From Prevotella sp. (lineage in GTDB: Bacteria; Bacteroidota; Bacteroidia; Bacteroidales; Bacteroidaceae), in the NCBI GenBank assembly GCA_017538105.1, contig JAFYJN010000032.1, forward strand, positions 94,369 through 158,368: 64,000 bases of DNA. Direction: 5' to 3'. Each line of letters begins with the position of its first letter. Position 1 is the stretch's first letter. Made by a program: the position numbers and the translations under genes. Of this stretch, positions 9,073 to 18,386 are shown piece by piece. Under the pieces are notes generated by a model. It was not told where the DNA came from. It made no database searches and saw only the letters and a program-made list of their open reading frames with translations.

Positions 9073-12000
9073 TTAGTTGAACAAATACCTGATGGTGAAC
9101 ATCACTCGGTAGGTGGAAGCCGTGTCCAAGTAGTTCTGATACGTCTTCGTGTGCCGTTCGCCATTCACGGTGTTATACATATACTTGCCTTCTTTGTAGG
9201 TGAGCAAGGCATTGCCCTGCACCTGTTTGTAGATGCCCCAGTCGCTGTTCAACAGGTTGGGCAGGTTGAGGATATCGACACCCAGTTGCAGCGTATCGCG
9301 CGTCTTGCCCGCCATCACACCGATGTCGCATTGGTATTTGAAGTCAAGCTGGTGGTGCCACGGCATCTTCGCCCCACCCCGCTCGGCATAACGTCCCTTG
9401 CGGTCCTTCAGGTAATCATCCTGCTGGATATACGTCCAGAAGTCATCGCGTTGCATGGCCGCCGTATATTCCATCTTGTCCGTCCCATAGGTGCTGGGGG
9501 CGAAATCCCATCCGTCCAGTTCCTCGCGCGACGCAGGCACATAGATGAGGTTGCCGGGTGCCAAGGCATCGCCGTTGACATTCGAAGAGAAATAATATGA
9601 ATAGCGACTGTAGGAGAAGTCGCCGGAGAAACCAAATTGGTAGCCGTCGTACACCAGGGAGAACACGGAAGAGATGTTTTTTGTCATCTTCCATCGGTAG
9701 GCGGCGGAAAGGAGCAGTCGGCTCGGTGCCACGTAGGGGGCAAAGCCCGTCTCATTGTCTTTCATGGCATTGACGGAGTAACGATAGACGCTATAGGCCG
9801 ACGATGCCTGGTCGCCATAGCCCGGTGTATAGGTCTTCGACCGTGATATCGTGTAGCTGCCCGCCAGATCCAGACCGAAGTCGAACGACTTGCGCAACTG
9901 GGCACTGAGCGACATATAATAGGCCTTGCCGCCCGCGTTCTCCAACACGAACACGGAGTGTTTATCGTCATAGTACGACATCTGGTGGCGCACATCACCG
10001 TGACCGAGATCAACAACAGAGACACCGTCCCAATAGATATCGCGGTTGGCCACCACCACAGGGTTGATATCTTTGTTGATGATTCCCTCCAGGGTAAAGT
10101 CAATATCGCCGGGCAGTTTCATGTCCACCGACAGCGATGTCTTCCACGTCTTCGGCATGCGCAGGTCATTGGACAGGATGGTCGGGCTACCGGGCACCGT
10201 GGTCTTGCTGGTGGCATGAATCTGTTGCAACATCTCCTCCTGACTCATGGTAAAGGTGGGCATCAGCGGTGTCTCCCCTTTTGCCACAGCATTATTATAG
10301 TCCTGCTGCGAATAGGTGAAGGTGGTCTGTCCCATGCCCGAGCCGCTGACAGCGGAGATGAGCCATACGAAGGGCATACGTCCCACGAACAGTCCCGAGC
10401 CGCCACGGACTATCAGTCGTTGGTCACCCAGCACATCCCAGTTGAAACCGATGCGCGGCGAGACGGAGAGGCTGGCATCAGGCACATTGTCGGTGCGGAA
10501 ATGCTGTCCTCCGAAGTCCAGCTTATAGAAATCCTCGTTGAAATTATCCTTCAATGAGGGATAGGACGGCAGTTCCAGACGCAGGCCTACAGACAGGCGG
10601 AAACGGTCGGTCAGCGACATGTTGTCCTGCACATACAACGACCATTGGTTGGTCGACATCTTCGACTTGAACATCGAATGGTCGGCATTGTTGCCGTAGG
10701 TGATGCCGAACAGACGGGTTTGTTCGGGTGTGAACACCGACGCCCAGTCGCCGGCAGCCACCTGCTCAGGAGTGGCCTCAAAGGCGTAATAGCCTGCCGC
10801 GGCATGGGCATAGCCGTTGGTGGCACTGTTGTGCTCAAACTGCAATCCGCCGAACAGCTGGTGCTTGCCCACTTGGATGCTTACCTCGTCGGTAATCACG
10901 GTGTTCTTCGTCTGCGCCAAGTTGCCATAGGTATAGGGGTCACCCGTCACCGCCCATGAGGGATAGAAGCCCTGGCCGTTACTCATCACAATCTCCACCA
11001 TGGGCACCGACTCCCCATATTCATTGCTGCGTGGCTGGTCCTGGAAGGAATAGGTGGCACGCAGCGTGTTCTGCCACTTACCGAAACGGCTGTTCAACTC
11101 GGCGGCCAAAGATGTGAAACGGTATTCGGCATAGTAACGGCTGGAGAGCGATGACATGCTGTAGTTGGTGCCCGAGCCGTAATCGTTCTGATTGCCGCCA
11201 TATATCAAGGTGCTGCGGTTGCTGCCTATCGAACGAGAGAGGGAACTGAAATTCGACGTTTTCCTGTTCGACTTGGTGAAACGTACATTGAGACGGTGGC
11301 TATCATTGATGTTCCAGTCAAGGCGCGCCAACAATCGATAGGCTGGTGTCTTCACGTTATACCCCTGCCAGGGACCAGTCGTCAGTCCGTAGGTGTTCTG
11401 CAGGAAGTTGGAGAGACTCTCCAGCTGTTCAATCTGTGGACGGCGGTTGGTCACGGTATAGGGCGTGCTGCCATTGCCGGCATGGGCCTCGGGACCGGCC
11501 ATCACGATATCTTCCACCTCGCCATTGACGAAGAAAAACAGTTTGTCTTTTATGATGGGACCGCCTAATGACAGGCCGTAGGTGTTGCTGTGTCCGTCAG
11601 CCACGGGCAGCGTTGTCGATGCCACGCGGTCGCCCTTCAGTGCGTTGCTGGTGAGGTAAGAATAGGCCGAGCCTTTGAATTCGTTCGTTCCGCTCTTCGT
11701 CACAGCATTGATGCCTCCGCCGATAAAACCACTCTGACGCACGTCATAGGGCGTGATGGACACCGTCATCTGCTCCAGGGCATCGAGTGAGATGGGCATG
11801 CCGCCGCCCGGCAGCGGTGAGTTGCCCAAGCCGAAGGCGTCGTTGAAAGATGCTCCGTCGATGGTCACCCTTGACTGGCGGTAGTTGCCGCCGCCGATGG
11901 CCATGCCGCTCGATGAGGCCGACTGTGGCGTCATCTTCATCAGGTCGGTCATGGCACGTCCCACGGTGGGCACGACGGCCATCTGAGCCGCATCAAGGTG

Positions 12001-12417
12001 TGTCACGGCTCCCGAGCGGTCACTGCGCATGGTGTTGTTGGTGGGTGCCACGATAACCACCTCGTCGAGCAACGCACTCTCTTCTGAGAGTGTGGCATCG
12101 ACCACCGTGTTCTGTCCCAACGTCAGCCGTATGCCCTCAAACTTGGCGGTGTGATAGCCGATGTACGACATCTCCACCTCGTAGGGACCGCCCACGAGCA
12201 TGCCGGTGATGGTGTAACGTCCGTCATAGTTGGTAAAACCACGGTAGAGCGTTCCTGTGGGGATATGCTTCGCCTTGATGATGACACCGATAGCTTCTTC
12301 GCCACTAGCAGTCACCAGTCCGCTGATGCCCGAGGTGGTTACCTGGGCATTGACAACACTGGTTATCGCAAGAAAGATGCCCAGCATCCATTGTTTCATC
12401 GCTTTCATCATAGGCAT
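9073..12417 (-). CDS. Oar-like TonB-dependent receptor with N-terminal regulatory domain
   Basis: About 1114 residues. A signal peptide (MKQWMLGIFLAITSVVNAQ) is followed by a carboxypeptidase-regulatory-like beta-sandwich (GISGLVTASGEEAIGVIIKA), a TonB plug domain (VPTVGRAMTDLMKMTPQ, then the SITPYDVRQSGFIGGGINAV region) and a long C-terminal barrel. The plug's AVTKSGTNEFKGSAY stretch is typical of Oar/TonB receptors without an obvious substrate. I chose the first ATG (12417; 12411 and 12408 are alternatives), because the only upstream start is a TTG lying inside the -7 promoter box. It would import or export an unknown ligand across the outer membrane. Possible operon with the GT4 and LOG genes downstream. 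Confidence 0.88.
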   Translation of the reverse strand: MPMMKAMKQWMLGIFLAITSVVNAQVTTSGISGLVTASGEEAIGVIIKAKHIPTGTLYRGFTNYDGRYTITGMLVGGPYEVEMSYIGYHTAKFEGIRLTLGQNTVVDATLSEESALLDEVVIVAPTNNTMRSDRSGAVTHLDAAQMAVVPTVGRAMTDLMKMTPQSASSSGMAIGGGNYRQSRVTIDGASFNDAFGLGNSPLPGGGMPISLDALEQMTVSITPYDVRQSGFIGGGINAVTKSGTNEFKGSAYSYLTSNALKGDRVASTTLPVADGHSNTYGLSLGGPIIKDKLFFFVNGEVEDIVMAGPEAHAGNGSTPYTVTNRRPQIEQLESLSNFLQNTYGLTTGPWQGYNVKTPAYRLLARLDWNINDSHRLNVRFTKSNRKTSNFSSLSRSIGSNRSTLIYGGNQNDYGSGTNYSMSSLSSRYYAEYRFTSLAAELNSRFGKWQNTLRATYSFQDQPRSNEYGESVPMVEIVMSNGQGFYPSWAVTGDPYTYGNLAQTKNTVITDEVSIQVGKHQLFGGLQFEHNSATNGYAHAAAGYYAFEATPEQVAAGDWASVFTPEQTRLFGITYGNNADHSMFKSKMSTNQWSLYVQDNMSLTDRFRLSVGLRLELPSYPSLKDNFNEDFYKLDFGGQHFRTDNVPDASLSVSPRIGFNWDVLGDQRLIVRGGSGLFVGRMPFVWLISAVSGSGMGQTTFTYSQQDYNNAVAKGETPLMPTFTMSQEEMLQQIHATSKTTVPGSPTILSNDLRMPKTWKTSLSVDMKLPGDIDFTLEGIINKDINPVVVANRDIYWDGVSVVDLGHGDVRHQMSYYDDKHSVFVLENAGGKAYYMSLSAQLRKSFDFGLDLAGSYTISRSKTYTPGYGDQASSAYSVYRYSVNAMKDNETGFAPYVAPSRLLLSAAYRWKMTKNISSVFSLVYDGYQFGFSGDFSYSRYSYYFSSNVNGDALAPGNLIYVPASREELDGWDFAPSTYGTDKMEYTAAMQRDDFWTYIQQDDYLKDRKGRYAERGGAKMPWHHQLDFKYQCDIGVMAGKTRDTLQLGVDILNLPNLLNSDWGIYKQVQGNALLTYKEGKYMYNTVNGERHTKTYQNYLDTASTYRVMFTIRYLFN

Positions 12418-12443
12418 TAAAACCTGTTTTTCACATCCATGAT

Positions 12444-12452
12444 GCAAAAATA
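12444..12452 (-). promoter_or_regulatory. -7 promoter box of the TonB-dependent receptor gene
   Basis: Reads TATTTTTGC on the minus strand, a match to TAnnTTTGC, with no good TTTG at the usual upstream distance. It places transcription start just before the first ATG at 12417. The flanking gap 12453-12646 between the divergent genes is AT-rich and shows no gene. Confidence 0.5.
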
Positions 12453-12646
12453 ATCATAAAACTGCAAAAAACGCATCCTTTAGGTGTTATTTTGTTATTT
12501 AGGAATATTCACTCCTGGTTATCAACAGGTACTTTTGTCTTTCTAAACAAGACATGGATTTCAGCAAAGATTAAGAGATGTTAATTTTTTGGAATTCCTA
12601 AATATAAAAGCTTATTTTGCAAATAATTAATCAAAAATGAAGAATA

Positions 12647-15019
12647 ATGAAAGAAAACTATTATCTTTTTAACCTTCGCAAGAGAGCCAGACTCCTAAGA
12701 TGGCTCGTATTCTTGACGCTTGCAATATGCCATTCTGACTTATTCGCACAGCGTGAGTTCAATATTTTTTTCAACAGTAATGACTTTGAAACTACACTCA
12801 CAGATGGAAAGGTCAGTTTGAGTACAACTAAACCCTTCGCCGGCTACTCTGGTGATACAAGCAAGCCTGCATTCCCTCTTTTCCCTTATTGTATATTGAT
12901 TCCTGAAGATTCCACGTCATTGAAATACAATGTGTCATTCGAGAGCAGCCTCGTCCATTCAAACGTGGATGTGGAGAAAAACGAACCTGTCATGACGACG
13001 AATGGAGAAATCGTCGGATCAATTCAAGACACCATTATCTCCGTAACAACACCTGCATGGGGAGCCCGAGTGATTAGTTTTGGAAAATATAAATACATTT
13101 GTTTATCAACTACGCCGTTCCTGTATGACGCGGCAAATAAGAACCTTTATTTCGTGTCTCACATCAAGATAACGGTTCCATCCTATCCGTCAACCGCTGG
13201 CACGTCTGACATTATTGACTGGCCGTTAAAATATAGGGACATCGCGGAGAGTTTGGCCAATCCTGAAGATTTGGACGATTTTTACACCATTACTAATGAA
13301 GAAAACAACAGATATACCCTACAGCCACTTGACTATCTTATCATCACAAGCTCGAAGTTAGCCTCAAGTTTCCAAAATTTAGCCGATTGGAAAAGGAGAA
13401 AAGGCTACCGGACGGAGATTGTAACTACGGATTCCATATATAATTATTATTCGGGGACTGACGAGCAAGAGAAAATCAAGGATTTCCTATATTCCAACCT
13501 TGACAGAGGCATTAAATATGTCCTGCTCGGTGGAGATGATACCGTTGTGCCAACCCGAACCTGTATCACATTGGGTTATCATTTTCCTGCTGACATCTAC
13601 TATTCTTGTTTTTCTGACTATAATAATGGTGATTGGGATAAAAATAATGATGGAATCTATGGACAAATGCAAGACAGCATCAATTATTTTCAATCGTATT
13701 TTCTTAGTCGGCTACCTATCCGCACTACGAATCAGGTAACAGACTACACAACAAAACTGCAGCAATACGAAATGGCAACCGACACCACGGCAACCAACAG
13801 GATTTTATTGACAGGCTTTTGTCTGGATAACACACATGATTCGGCTAAGAACTATAACAATTACCTCTATCAACATTATATTCAGCCCTTTTGGAGTGGA
13901 AACATGTTTTATATGTATGAAAATGAGGGCAGTCTGCCAGACAACACTTCTTATTCAATTTCAAATATTCACCTTTTTAATGAAATAAACCGGGGATACA
14001 ATATCATACATGAAGTCTCACATGGCGACACATGTTTATGGGTATTAAACAATCAGAATAATACATTTCTTAACTATAAAAATGTTCATGCTTCATCACA
14101 AACTAACAGCATTCCATCAATTATTGTAACTAATGCATGCCTCACTAATGCTTTCAATGAAGAACCATGTCTGAGCGAAGCATTTATCCGTAATCCAAAC
14201 GGAGGTGCTGTCGCATATTTCGGCAGTTCAATTGAGGGGTTTAGTCAAGGTACATCATTCAATGGTTCTTTCTTGTATAACGGTTACTTTTTCCAATACC
14301 TTTATCAAGGAAAGCCATATAATGCGCCTTATAGTTTCGGTGGTGTGGTTAAACAAGCCAAGCAAAAGATGCTGGACTATTTTGATGATTTTGTCTTTAA
14401 CAGACTTTTGCAAATGTCCATCAATCCTATAGGAGACCCAGAATTATCCATTTTCACTGACAAGCCACAGAGTTTTGTCAACATGAATGGTTTTTCTGTT
14501 AATCAACCTGCCATTCTTATCAATCCTATACAAAAGAAGATCACGGTGCAATCCACTGTTGGCGGATGTAGGATTGTATTATTGGAGGACAATGGTAATA
14601 TACAGGTGTACGACAGTGTTCAAAATGCCACATTCAACACCCATTTCGGACAACATAAAGTAACCATTCTCAAGCACAATTACACTCCTTTCTTAGCCGA
14701 TGCTACACTCGACTCTATTCCCAACATTCCGGGCCCATTTACCATGAACATAAGAAAAGACGGCAATAATTATGTGATAACAGCCTTGAAGACAATAACC
14801 GAGGACGGCTACTATTACAGCGACGGAGAAAGCGGTGAGGAATTGGAAGAATGGAACCTGCGTATTGTCAATATCATGACAGGTGAGACGAAGGTTAATA
14901 CCTTCGTACAATCATCCTCCTATGTTTGCGATGCCTCATCTTGGGAGAACGGAGTCTATGCCGTTCAGGGAAGAGACGAAGAAAACACTGCGCAAAAGAA
15001 AATATTCATCAATAAATAA
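12647..15019 (+). CDS. Peptidase family C25 (gingipain-like) cysteine protease, probable T9SS cargo
   Basis: 790 residues with a signal peptide (to about residue 35, LAICHSDLFAQ). The caspase-like C25 catalytic domain lies at about 225-620: it contains the strand-turn YVLLGGDDTVVPTR, the catalytic His in IIHEVSHGD, and the catalytic Cys in SIIVTNACLTNAF, followed by the acidic pocket region EEPCLSEAF. The last about 80 residues are beta-rich and end NGVYAVQGRDEENTAQKKIF, which resembles a T9SS type A sorting domain, so the protein is probably secreted through the type IX system and attached to or released from the surface. Next to it is a second protein with the same kind of tail. Substrate specificity (Arg or Lys) cannot be read. 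Confidence 0.82.
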   Translation: MKENYYLFNLRKRARLLRWLVFLTLAICHSDLFAQREFNIFFNSNDFETTLTDGKVSLSTTKPFAGYSGDTSKPAFPLFPYCILIPEDSTSLKYNVSFESSLVHSNVDVEKNEPVMTTNGEIVGSIQDTIISVTTPAWGARVISFGKYKYICLSTTPFLYDAANKNLYFVSHIKITVPSYPSTAGTSDIIDWPLKYRDIAESLANPEDLDDFYTITNEENNRYTLQPLDYLIITSSKLASSFQNLADWKRRKGYRTEIVTTDSIYNYYSGTDEQEKIKDFLYSNLDRGIKYVLLGGDDTVVPTRTCITLGYHFPADIYYSCFSDYNNGDWDKNNDGIYGQMQDSINYFQSYFLSRLPIRTTNQVTDYTTKLQQYEMATDTTATNRILLTGFCLDNTHDSAKNYNNYLYQHYIQPFWSGNMFYMYENEGSLPDNTSYSISNIHLFNEINRGYNIIHEVSHGDTCLWVLNNQNNTFLNYKNVHASSQTNSIPSIIVTNACLTNAFNEEPCLSEAFIRNPNGGAVAYFGSSIEGFSQGTSFNGSFLYNGYFFQYLYQGKPYNAPYSFGGVVKQAKQKMLDYFDDFVFNRLLQMSINPIGDPELSIFTDKPQSFVNMNGFSVNQPAILINPIQKKITVQSTVGGCRIVLLEDNGNIQVYDSVQNATFNTHFGQHKVTILKHNYTPFLADATLDSIPNIPGPFTMNIRKDGNNYVITALKTITEDGYYYSDGESGEELEEWNLRIVNIMTGETKVNTFVQSSSYVCDASSWENGVYAVQGRDEENTAQKKIFINK

Positions 15020-15020
15020 T

Positions 15021-15935
15021 ATGAGAACTATTATCAAGAATAAATATACCTTGTTGTATGTCATCTGCTGTTTTTCTTTTATGCCGATGAGAGCACAAGA
15101 AGAGCATCCTGAATTTTTCCCGCAGGGCACCACATGGGAAGAGGCATGGTATCATTATCAAGAAGGTGATACCCGAGCATATTATATATATAACCGCTAC
15201 ACAGTTTCAGGTGACACTATAGTTGACGACATTCTATATAAAAGAGTGATAAAAGAGAGAAGAGTATTGGAGTCTTATGAATATAATGATGAAATTTATG
15301 AATATTATGGGATACCCGATTTAGGCTCATATACTGTAAACCCTGATGTTTTTAATTGGAACAACACTGGACCTTGGCATTGGGAACCAGTAAGTGTTTT
15401 AAATTATTGCATCAGGGAAGAAAACGGTATGGTATATATCAGAAATAGACTCTACGGCACGGAAGAGAAAATAGTTTACGATTTCAATTGGGAAGAAGGA
15501 AAGCAAATTGAGGAATACAACTTTAATTCTGAACTGTACGACACATATACGTTCGACAACATTATAGAAATAACATTGCTAGATGGAACTATAGAACAAG
15601 CCCTCACTTATAGTAACAGCAACGAACCTCGCATAATACGGGGAATTGGCAACTTGGACGGTTTGTTTAATCCTCTTGGTATTATCATCTGGGACGGTAA
15701 GCCTAATTTTAGTCATATAATTAACTTCTACCGTGATGGTACGTTACTGTATGAGTGGGATCCCACTGAATATCTTGAAAATAAATGGGGGGTAACTGTA
15801 ATAAAGCCAATGGATATGTCTTCAGTAAAGAATGAAGGTAACACCTACACCATTACAGGTGTCCAAATAGATAAAAATACCACTCTACCTGCCGGCATCT
15901 ATATCAAGAACGGAAAAAAGTTGATAGTCAAGTAA
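15021..15935 (+). CDS. Secreted protein with T9SS-type C-terminal sorting tail
   Basis: 304 residues from the ATG at 15021, one base after the stop codon of the C25 protease gene. This start gives a clean signal peptide (MRTIIKNKYTLLYVICCFSF then MPMRAQ); longer frames upstream lie inside the protease gene. The mature part is acidic, rich in Tyr, Glu and Asn, with no recognised domain. The final about 30 residues (ITGVQIDKNTTLPAGIYIKN then a Lys-rich strand) match the pattern of T9SS type A sorting domains. It is probably co-transcribed and co-secreted with the protease. A strong terminator follows at 15962. Confidence 0.75.
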   Translation: MRTIIKNKYTLLYVICCFSFMPMRAQEEHPEFFPQGTTWEEAWYHYQEGDTRAYYIYNRYTVSGDTIVDDILYKRVIKERRVLESYEYNDEIYEYYGIPDLGSYTVNPDVFNWNNTGPWHWEPVSVLNYCIREENGMVYIRNRLYGTEEKIVYDFNWEEGKQIEEYNFNSELYDTYTFDNIIEITLLDGTIEQALTYSNSNEPRIIRGIGNLDGLFNPLGIIIWDGKPNFSHIINFYRDGTLLYEWDPTEYLENKWGVTVIKPMDMSSVKNEGNTYTITGVQIDKNTTLPAGIYIKNGKKLIVK

Positions 15936-15961
15936 TCTGTTTTTTCTCCTATTACCCATAA

Positions 15962-15997
15962 CGATTGTACCATAATATTTGGTGCAATCGTTTTTTT
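15962..15997 (+). terminator. Rho-independent terminator after the T9SS cargo operon
   Basis: CGATTGTACCA at 15962-15972 pairs with TGGTGCAATCG at 15980-15990 (one G-T wobble), followed by seven T residues. Its right arm contains the TTTG of the next promoter. Confidence 0.85.
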
Positions 15998-16010
15998 ACA
16001 CTACCTTTGC
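15978..16010 (+). promoter_or_regulatory. Consensus promoter for the DEAD-box helicase gene
   Basis: TTTG at 15978-15981, a 20-base spacer, TACCTTTGC at 16002-16010: a textbook Bacteroidota sigma-A promoter. It overlaps the upstream terminator. Transcription should begin near 16016, so the earlier in-frame ATG at 15965 cannot be the start of the helicase. Confidence 0.8.
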
Positions 16011-16036
16011 ACCCCAAATTATTAAAAGACAAGACG

Positions 16037-18004
16037 TTGAAGACATTTGAAGAACTGGGCGTGTGCGAACCGATACGTCGCGCCATCGAAGAAATGGGTT
16101 TCGTACAGCCCATGCCCGTACAAGAAGAAGTGATCCCCTACCTGCTGGGCACACGTAACGATGTGATAGCCCTGGCACAGACCGGCACGGGCAAGACCGC
16201 CGCCTTTGGCATCCCCCTGCTGCAACGCATCGACACCGCACAGAACACCACACAGGCCATCATCCTCGCCCCCACGCGTGAACTGTGCCTGCAGATTACC
16301 GACGACATGAAAGATTATGCCCGCTACATGGAGGGCATCCGCATCGTGGCGGTATATGGCGGCACATCCATCGTCAACCAGATCAATGCCCTGCGCAAAG
16401 GGGTGCAGATCATCGTGGCCACCCCGGGCCGCCTCATCGACCTGATGAACCGTGGCGTGGCGAAACTCGACGAGGTACATAACGTGGTGCTCGACGAGGC
16501 CGACGAGATGCTTAACATGGGCTTCTCGGAGAGCATTGACGAGATACTCAAGGGAGTGCCCGAAGAACGCAACACGCTGCTGTTCTCGGCCACCATGAGC
16601 CGCGAGATAGAAGCCATCGCGAAGAACTACCTCCACGACCACAAGGAAATCGTGGTGGGCAGCCGCAACGAAGGGGCGGAAAACGTGAACCATATCTACT
16701 ATATGGTACATGCCAAAGACAAATACCTGGCACTGAAACGTATCGTTGACTTCCACCCGCGCATCTTCGCCATCATCTTCTGCCGCACGAAGGTGGAGAC
16801 GCAGGAGATAGCCGACAAACTGATTCACGACGGTTACAACGCCGAGTCGCTGCACGGCGACCTGTCGCAGCAGCAGCGTGACCTGACGATGCAGAAATTC
16901 CGCCAGCACCTCACCCAACTGCTCGTGGCCACTGATGTGGCAGCACGCGGTCTCGACGTGGACGACCTGACACACGTCATCAACTACGGACTGCCCGACG
17001 ACATCGAGAGCTACACCCACCGCAGTGGCCGCACGGGCCGCGCCGGGAAGAAGGGCACATCCATCTCCATCGTACACTCACGTGAGAAACATAAGATACG
17101 GGCCATTGAGAAAGAGATAGGCAAACAGTTTGTGGAAGGGGATATTCCCTCGCCACGCGAGATTTGCACCAAACAACTCTACAAGGTGATGGACCAGATA
17201 GAGAAGGTGGACGTGAACGAGGAGGAGATAGCCCCCTTCATGGACGACATCAACCGCCACTTCTTCTACCTCGAGAAAGAAGACCTCATCAAGAAAATCG
17301 TGTCGTTGGAGTTTGGCAAGTTCCTTGCCTACTATGCCGACGCGCCAGAGATTTTGAAGCCCGACACGTCAAAGAAAGGGGCAAAGGGCAAGGAGCAAGG
17401 AGCAAAGGGCAAAGGACAAGGAGGCGACGGCCGTCAGCGCGGTTCACGCAAGGCGGAAAAAGGCTACCGCCGACTGTTCATCAACCTGGGCAAGGCCGAC
17501 GGTTTCTACCCCAGCGAGGTGATGCAGTTCATCAACAAACATGTGGAAGGTCGCCAAGCAGTGGGACATATCGACCTATTGAGCACCATCTCCTATATCG
17601 AAGTGCCCGAGAAAGATGCCCAGCGCGTGATGCGCGCCCTCGACGGCACCACCTACAAAGGACGTAGCGTGCGCTGTAATGAGGCGGACGATAAAGGGGC
17701 AAGGAGCAAGGAGCAAGGGGCAAGAGGCAGGAAGGCTGAGGGCAGGAAGCAGAAGGCCGAGGGCAAGGCGATGAAAGGTGAGGGATTCAGTTCCTACGAG
17801 AAGAAGTCGAAGCGCACCAGTCCCACGACAGAGAAACCCTCACGTCGCGGTCAGCGTGGTGCCGCCCGCATGTACGCTCCCGTCAAGGAGAGCGGCAAGA
17901 AAGACGACTGGCGCCAGTTCTTCCAAGGTCACGACGTACAACTCGTTGGTGAAGAGCCCGACTTCTCCGAAGAAGGATGGGCAAGGAGGAAGCCGAAGAA
18001 GTAA
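16037..18004 (+). CDS. DEAD-box ATP-dependent RNA helicase (DeaD/CsdA-like)
   Basis: About 655 residues starting at a TTG (16037), chosen because the promoter is at 15978-16010 and the frame then begins with the family-like sequence (M)KTFEELGV. RecA-like domains carry the Q-motif region MPVQEEVIP, Walker A AQTGTGKT, APTREL, DEAD, SAT, and motif VI HRSGRTGRAG. A DbpA-type RNA-binding domain follows near the C-terminus (KGYRRLFINLGKADGFYPSE to about 90 residues later). It unwinds structured RNA, probably in ribosome assembly and cold adaptation. Two Gly/Lys/Gln-rich linkers, at 17375-17430 and 17695-17775, are encoded by the same ggcaaggagcaagg repeats that appear in intergenic DNA nearby, so repeats seem to have expanded inside the gene. 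Confidence 0.9.
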   Translation: MKTFEELGVCEPIRRAIEEMGFVQPMPVQEEVIPYLLGTRNDVIALAQTGTGKTAAFGIPLLQRIDTAQNTTQAIILAPTRELCLQITDDMKDYARYMEGIRIVAVYGGTSIVNQINALRKGVQIIVATPGRLIDLMNRGVAKLDEVHNVVLDEADEMLNMGFSESIDEILKGVPEERNTLLFSATMSREIEAIAKNYLHDHKEIVVGSRNEGAENVNHIYYMVHAKDKYLALKRIVDFHPRIFAIIFCRTKVETQEIADKLIHDGYNAESLHGDLSQQQRDLTMQKFRQHLTQLLVATDVAARGLDVDDLTHVINYGLPDDIESYTHRSGRTGRAGKKGTSISIVHSREKHKIRAIEKEIGKQFVEGDIPSPREICTKQLYKVMDQIEKVDVNEEEIAPFMDDINRHFFYLEKEDLIKKIVSLEFGKFLAYYADAPEILKPDTSKKGAKGKEQGAKGKGQGGDGRQRGSRKAEKGYRRLFINLGKADGFYPSEVMQFINKHVEGRQAVGHIDLLSTISYIEVPEKDAQRVMRALDGTTYKGRSVRCNEADDKGARSKEQGARGRKAEGRKQKAEGKAMKGEGFSSYEKKSKRTSPTTEKPSRRGQRGAARMYAPVKESGKKDDWRQFFQGHDVQLVGEEPDFSEEGWARRKPKK

Positions 18005-18386
18005 TACCTAACACCCACCCCGGCCCTCCCCAAGGGGGATACCCACCCCGACCCTCCCAAAGGGAGGGAGCGGATACCCACCCCTTTCCCCTCCCCAAGG
18101 GAGGGGGAAAAGGAAGTTAGAAGAAGTTAGAGGAAGTTAGAAGACAATAGCTTTGAAGGGTAAAAGGAGCTCCACCCCCGTCCCCTCCCGAGGGAGGGGA
18201 GATGAATAGCAGGGAAGGGCAAAAAACAAGGGGCAAGAGATTTTTTGGATTTCTCTTGCCCCTTGCCACTTTTTGCTTCTGGCATTTCTCTCACCCCTCA
18301 CCTCTCACCCCTTAACGCTCCCTCCCTTTGGGAGGGCCGGGGTGGGTTTTTCTTTCCCCCTCCCTTGGGGAGGGCCGGGGTGGGTT
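18005..18386 (+). repeat. Intergenic cluster of G/C-rich palindromic repeats and a long hairpin
   Basis: No gene. At least five copies of the palindrome built on CCCTCCC-TTTG-GGGAGGG, with flanking cccaccccggc or ccggggtgggt, occur in both orientations (18012-18110, 18175-18200, 18318-18386). In between, 18227-18240 and 18252-18265 form a perfect 14-bp stem (CAAGGGGCAAGAGA), whose arms resemble the ggcaagg repeat within the helicase gene. The last palindrome abuts the S41 peptidase stop codon. The hairpins may serve as bidirectional terminators between these convergent genes. Confidence 0.7.

Noticed and set aside
15965-16036. ATG at 15965 as start of the DEAD-box helicase
   Set aside because: It lies upstream of the promoter and inside a terminator hairpin; the TTG at 16037 fits the family N-terminus.
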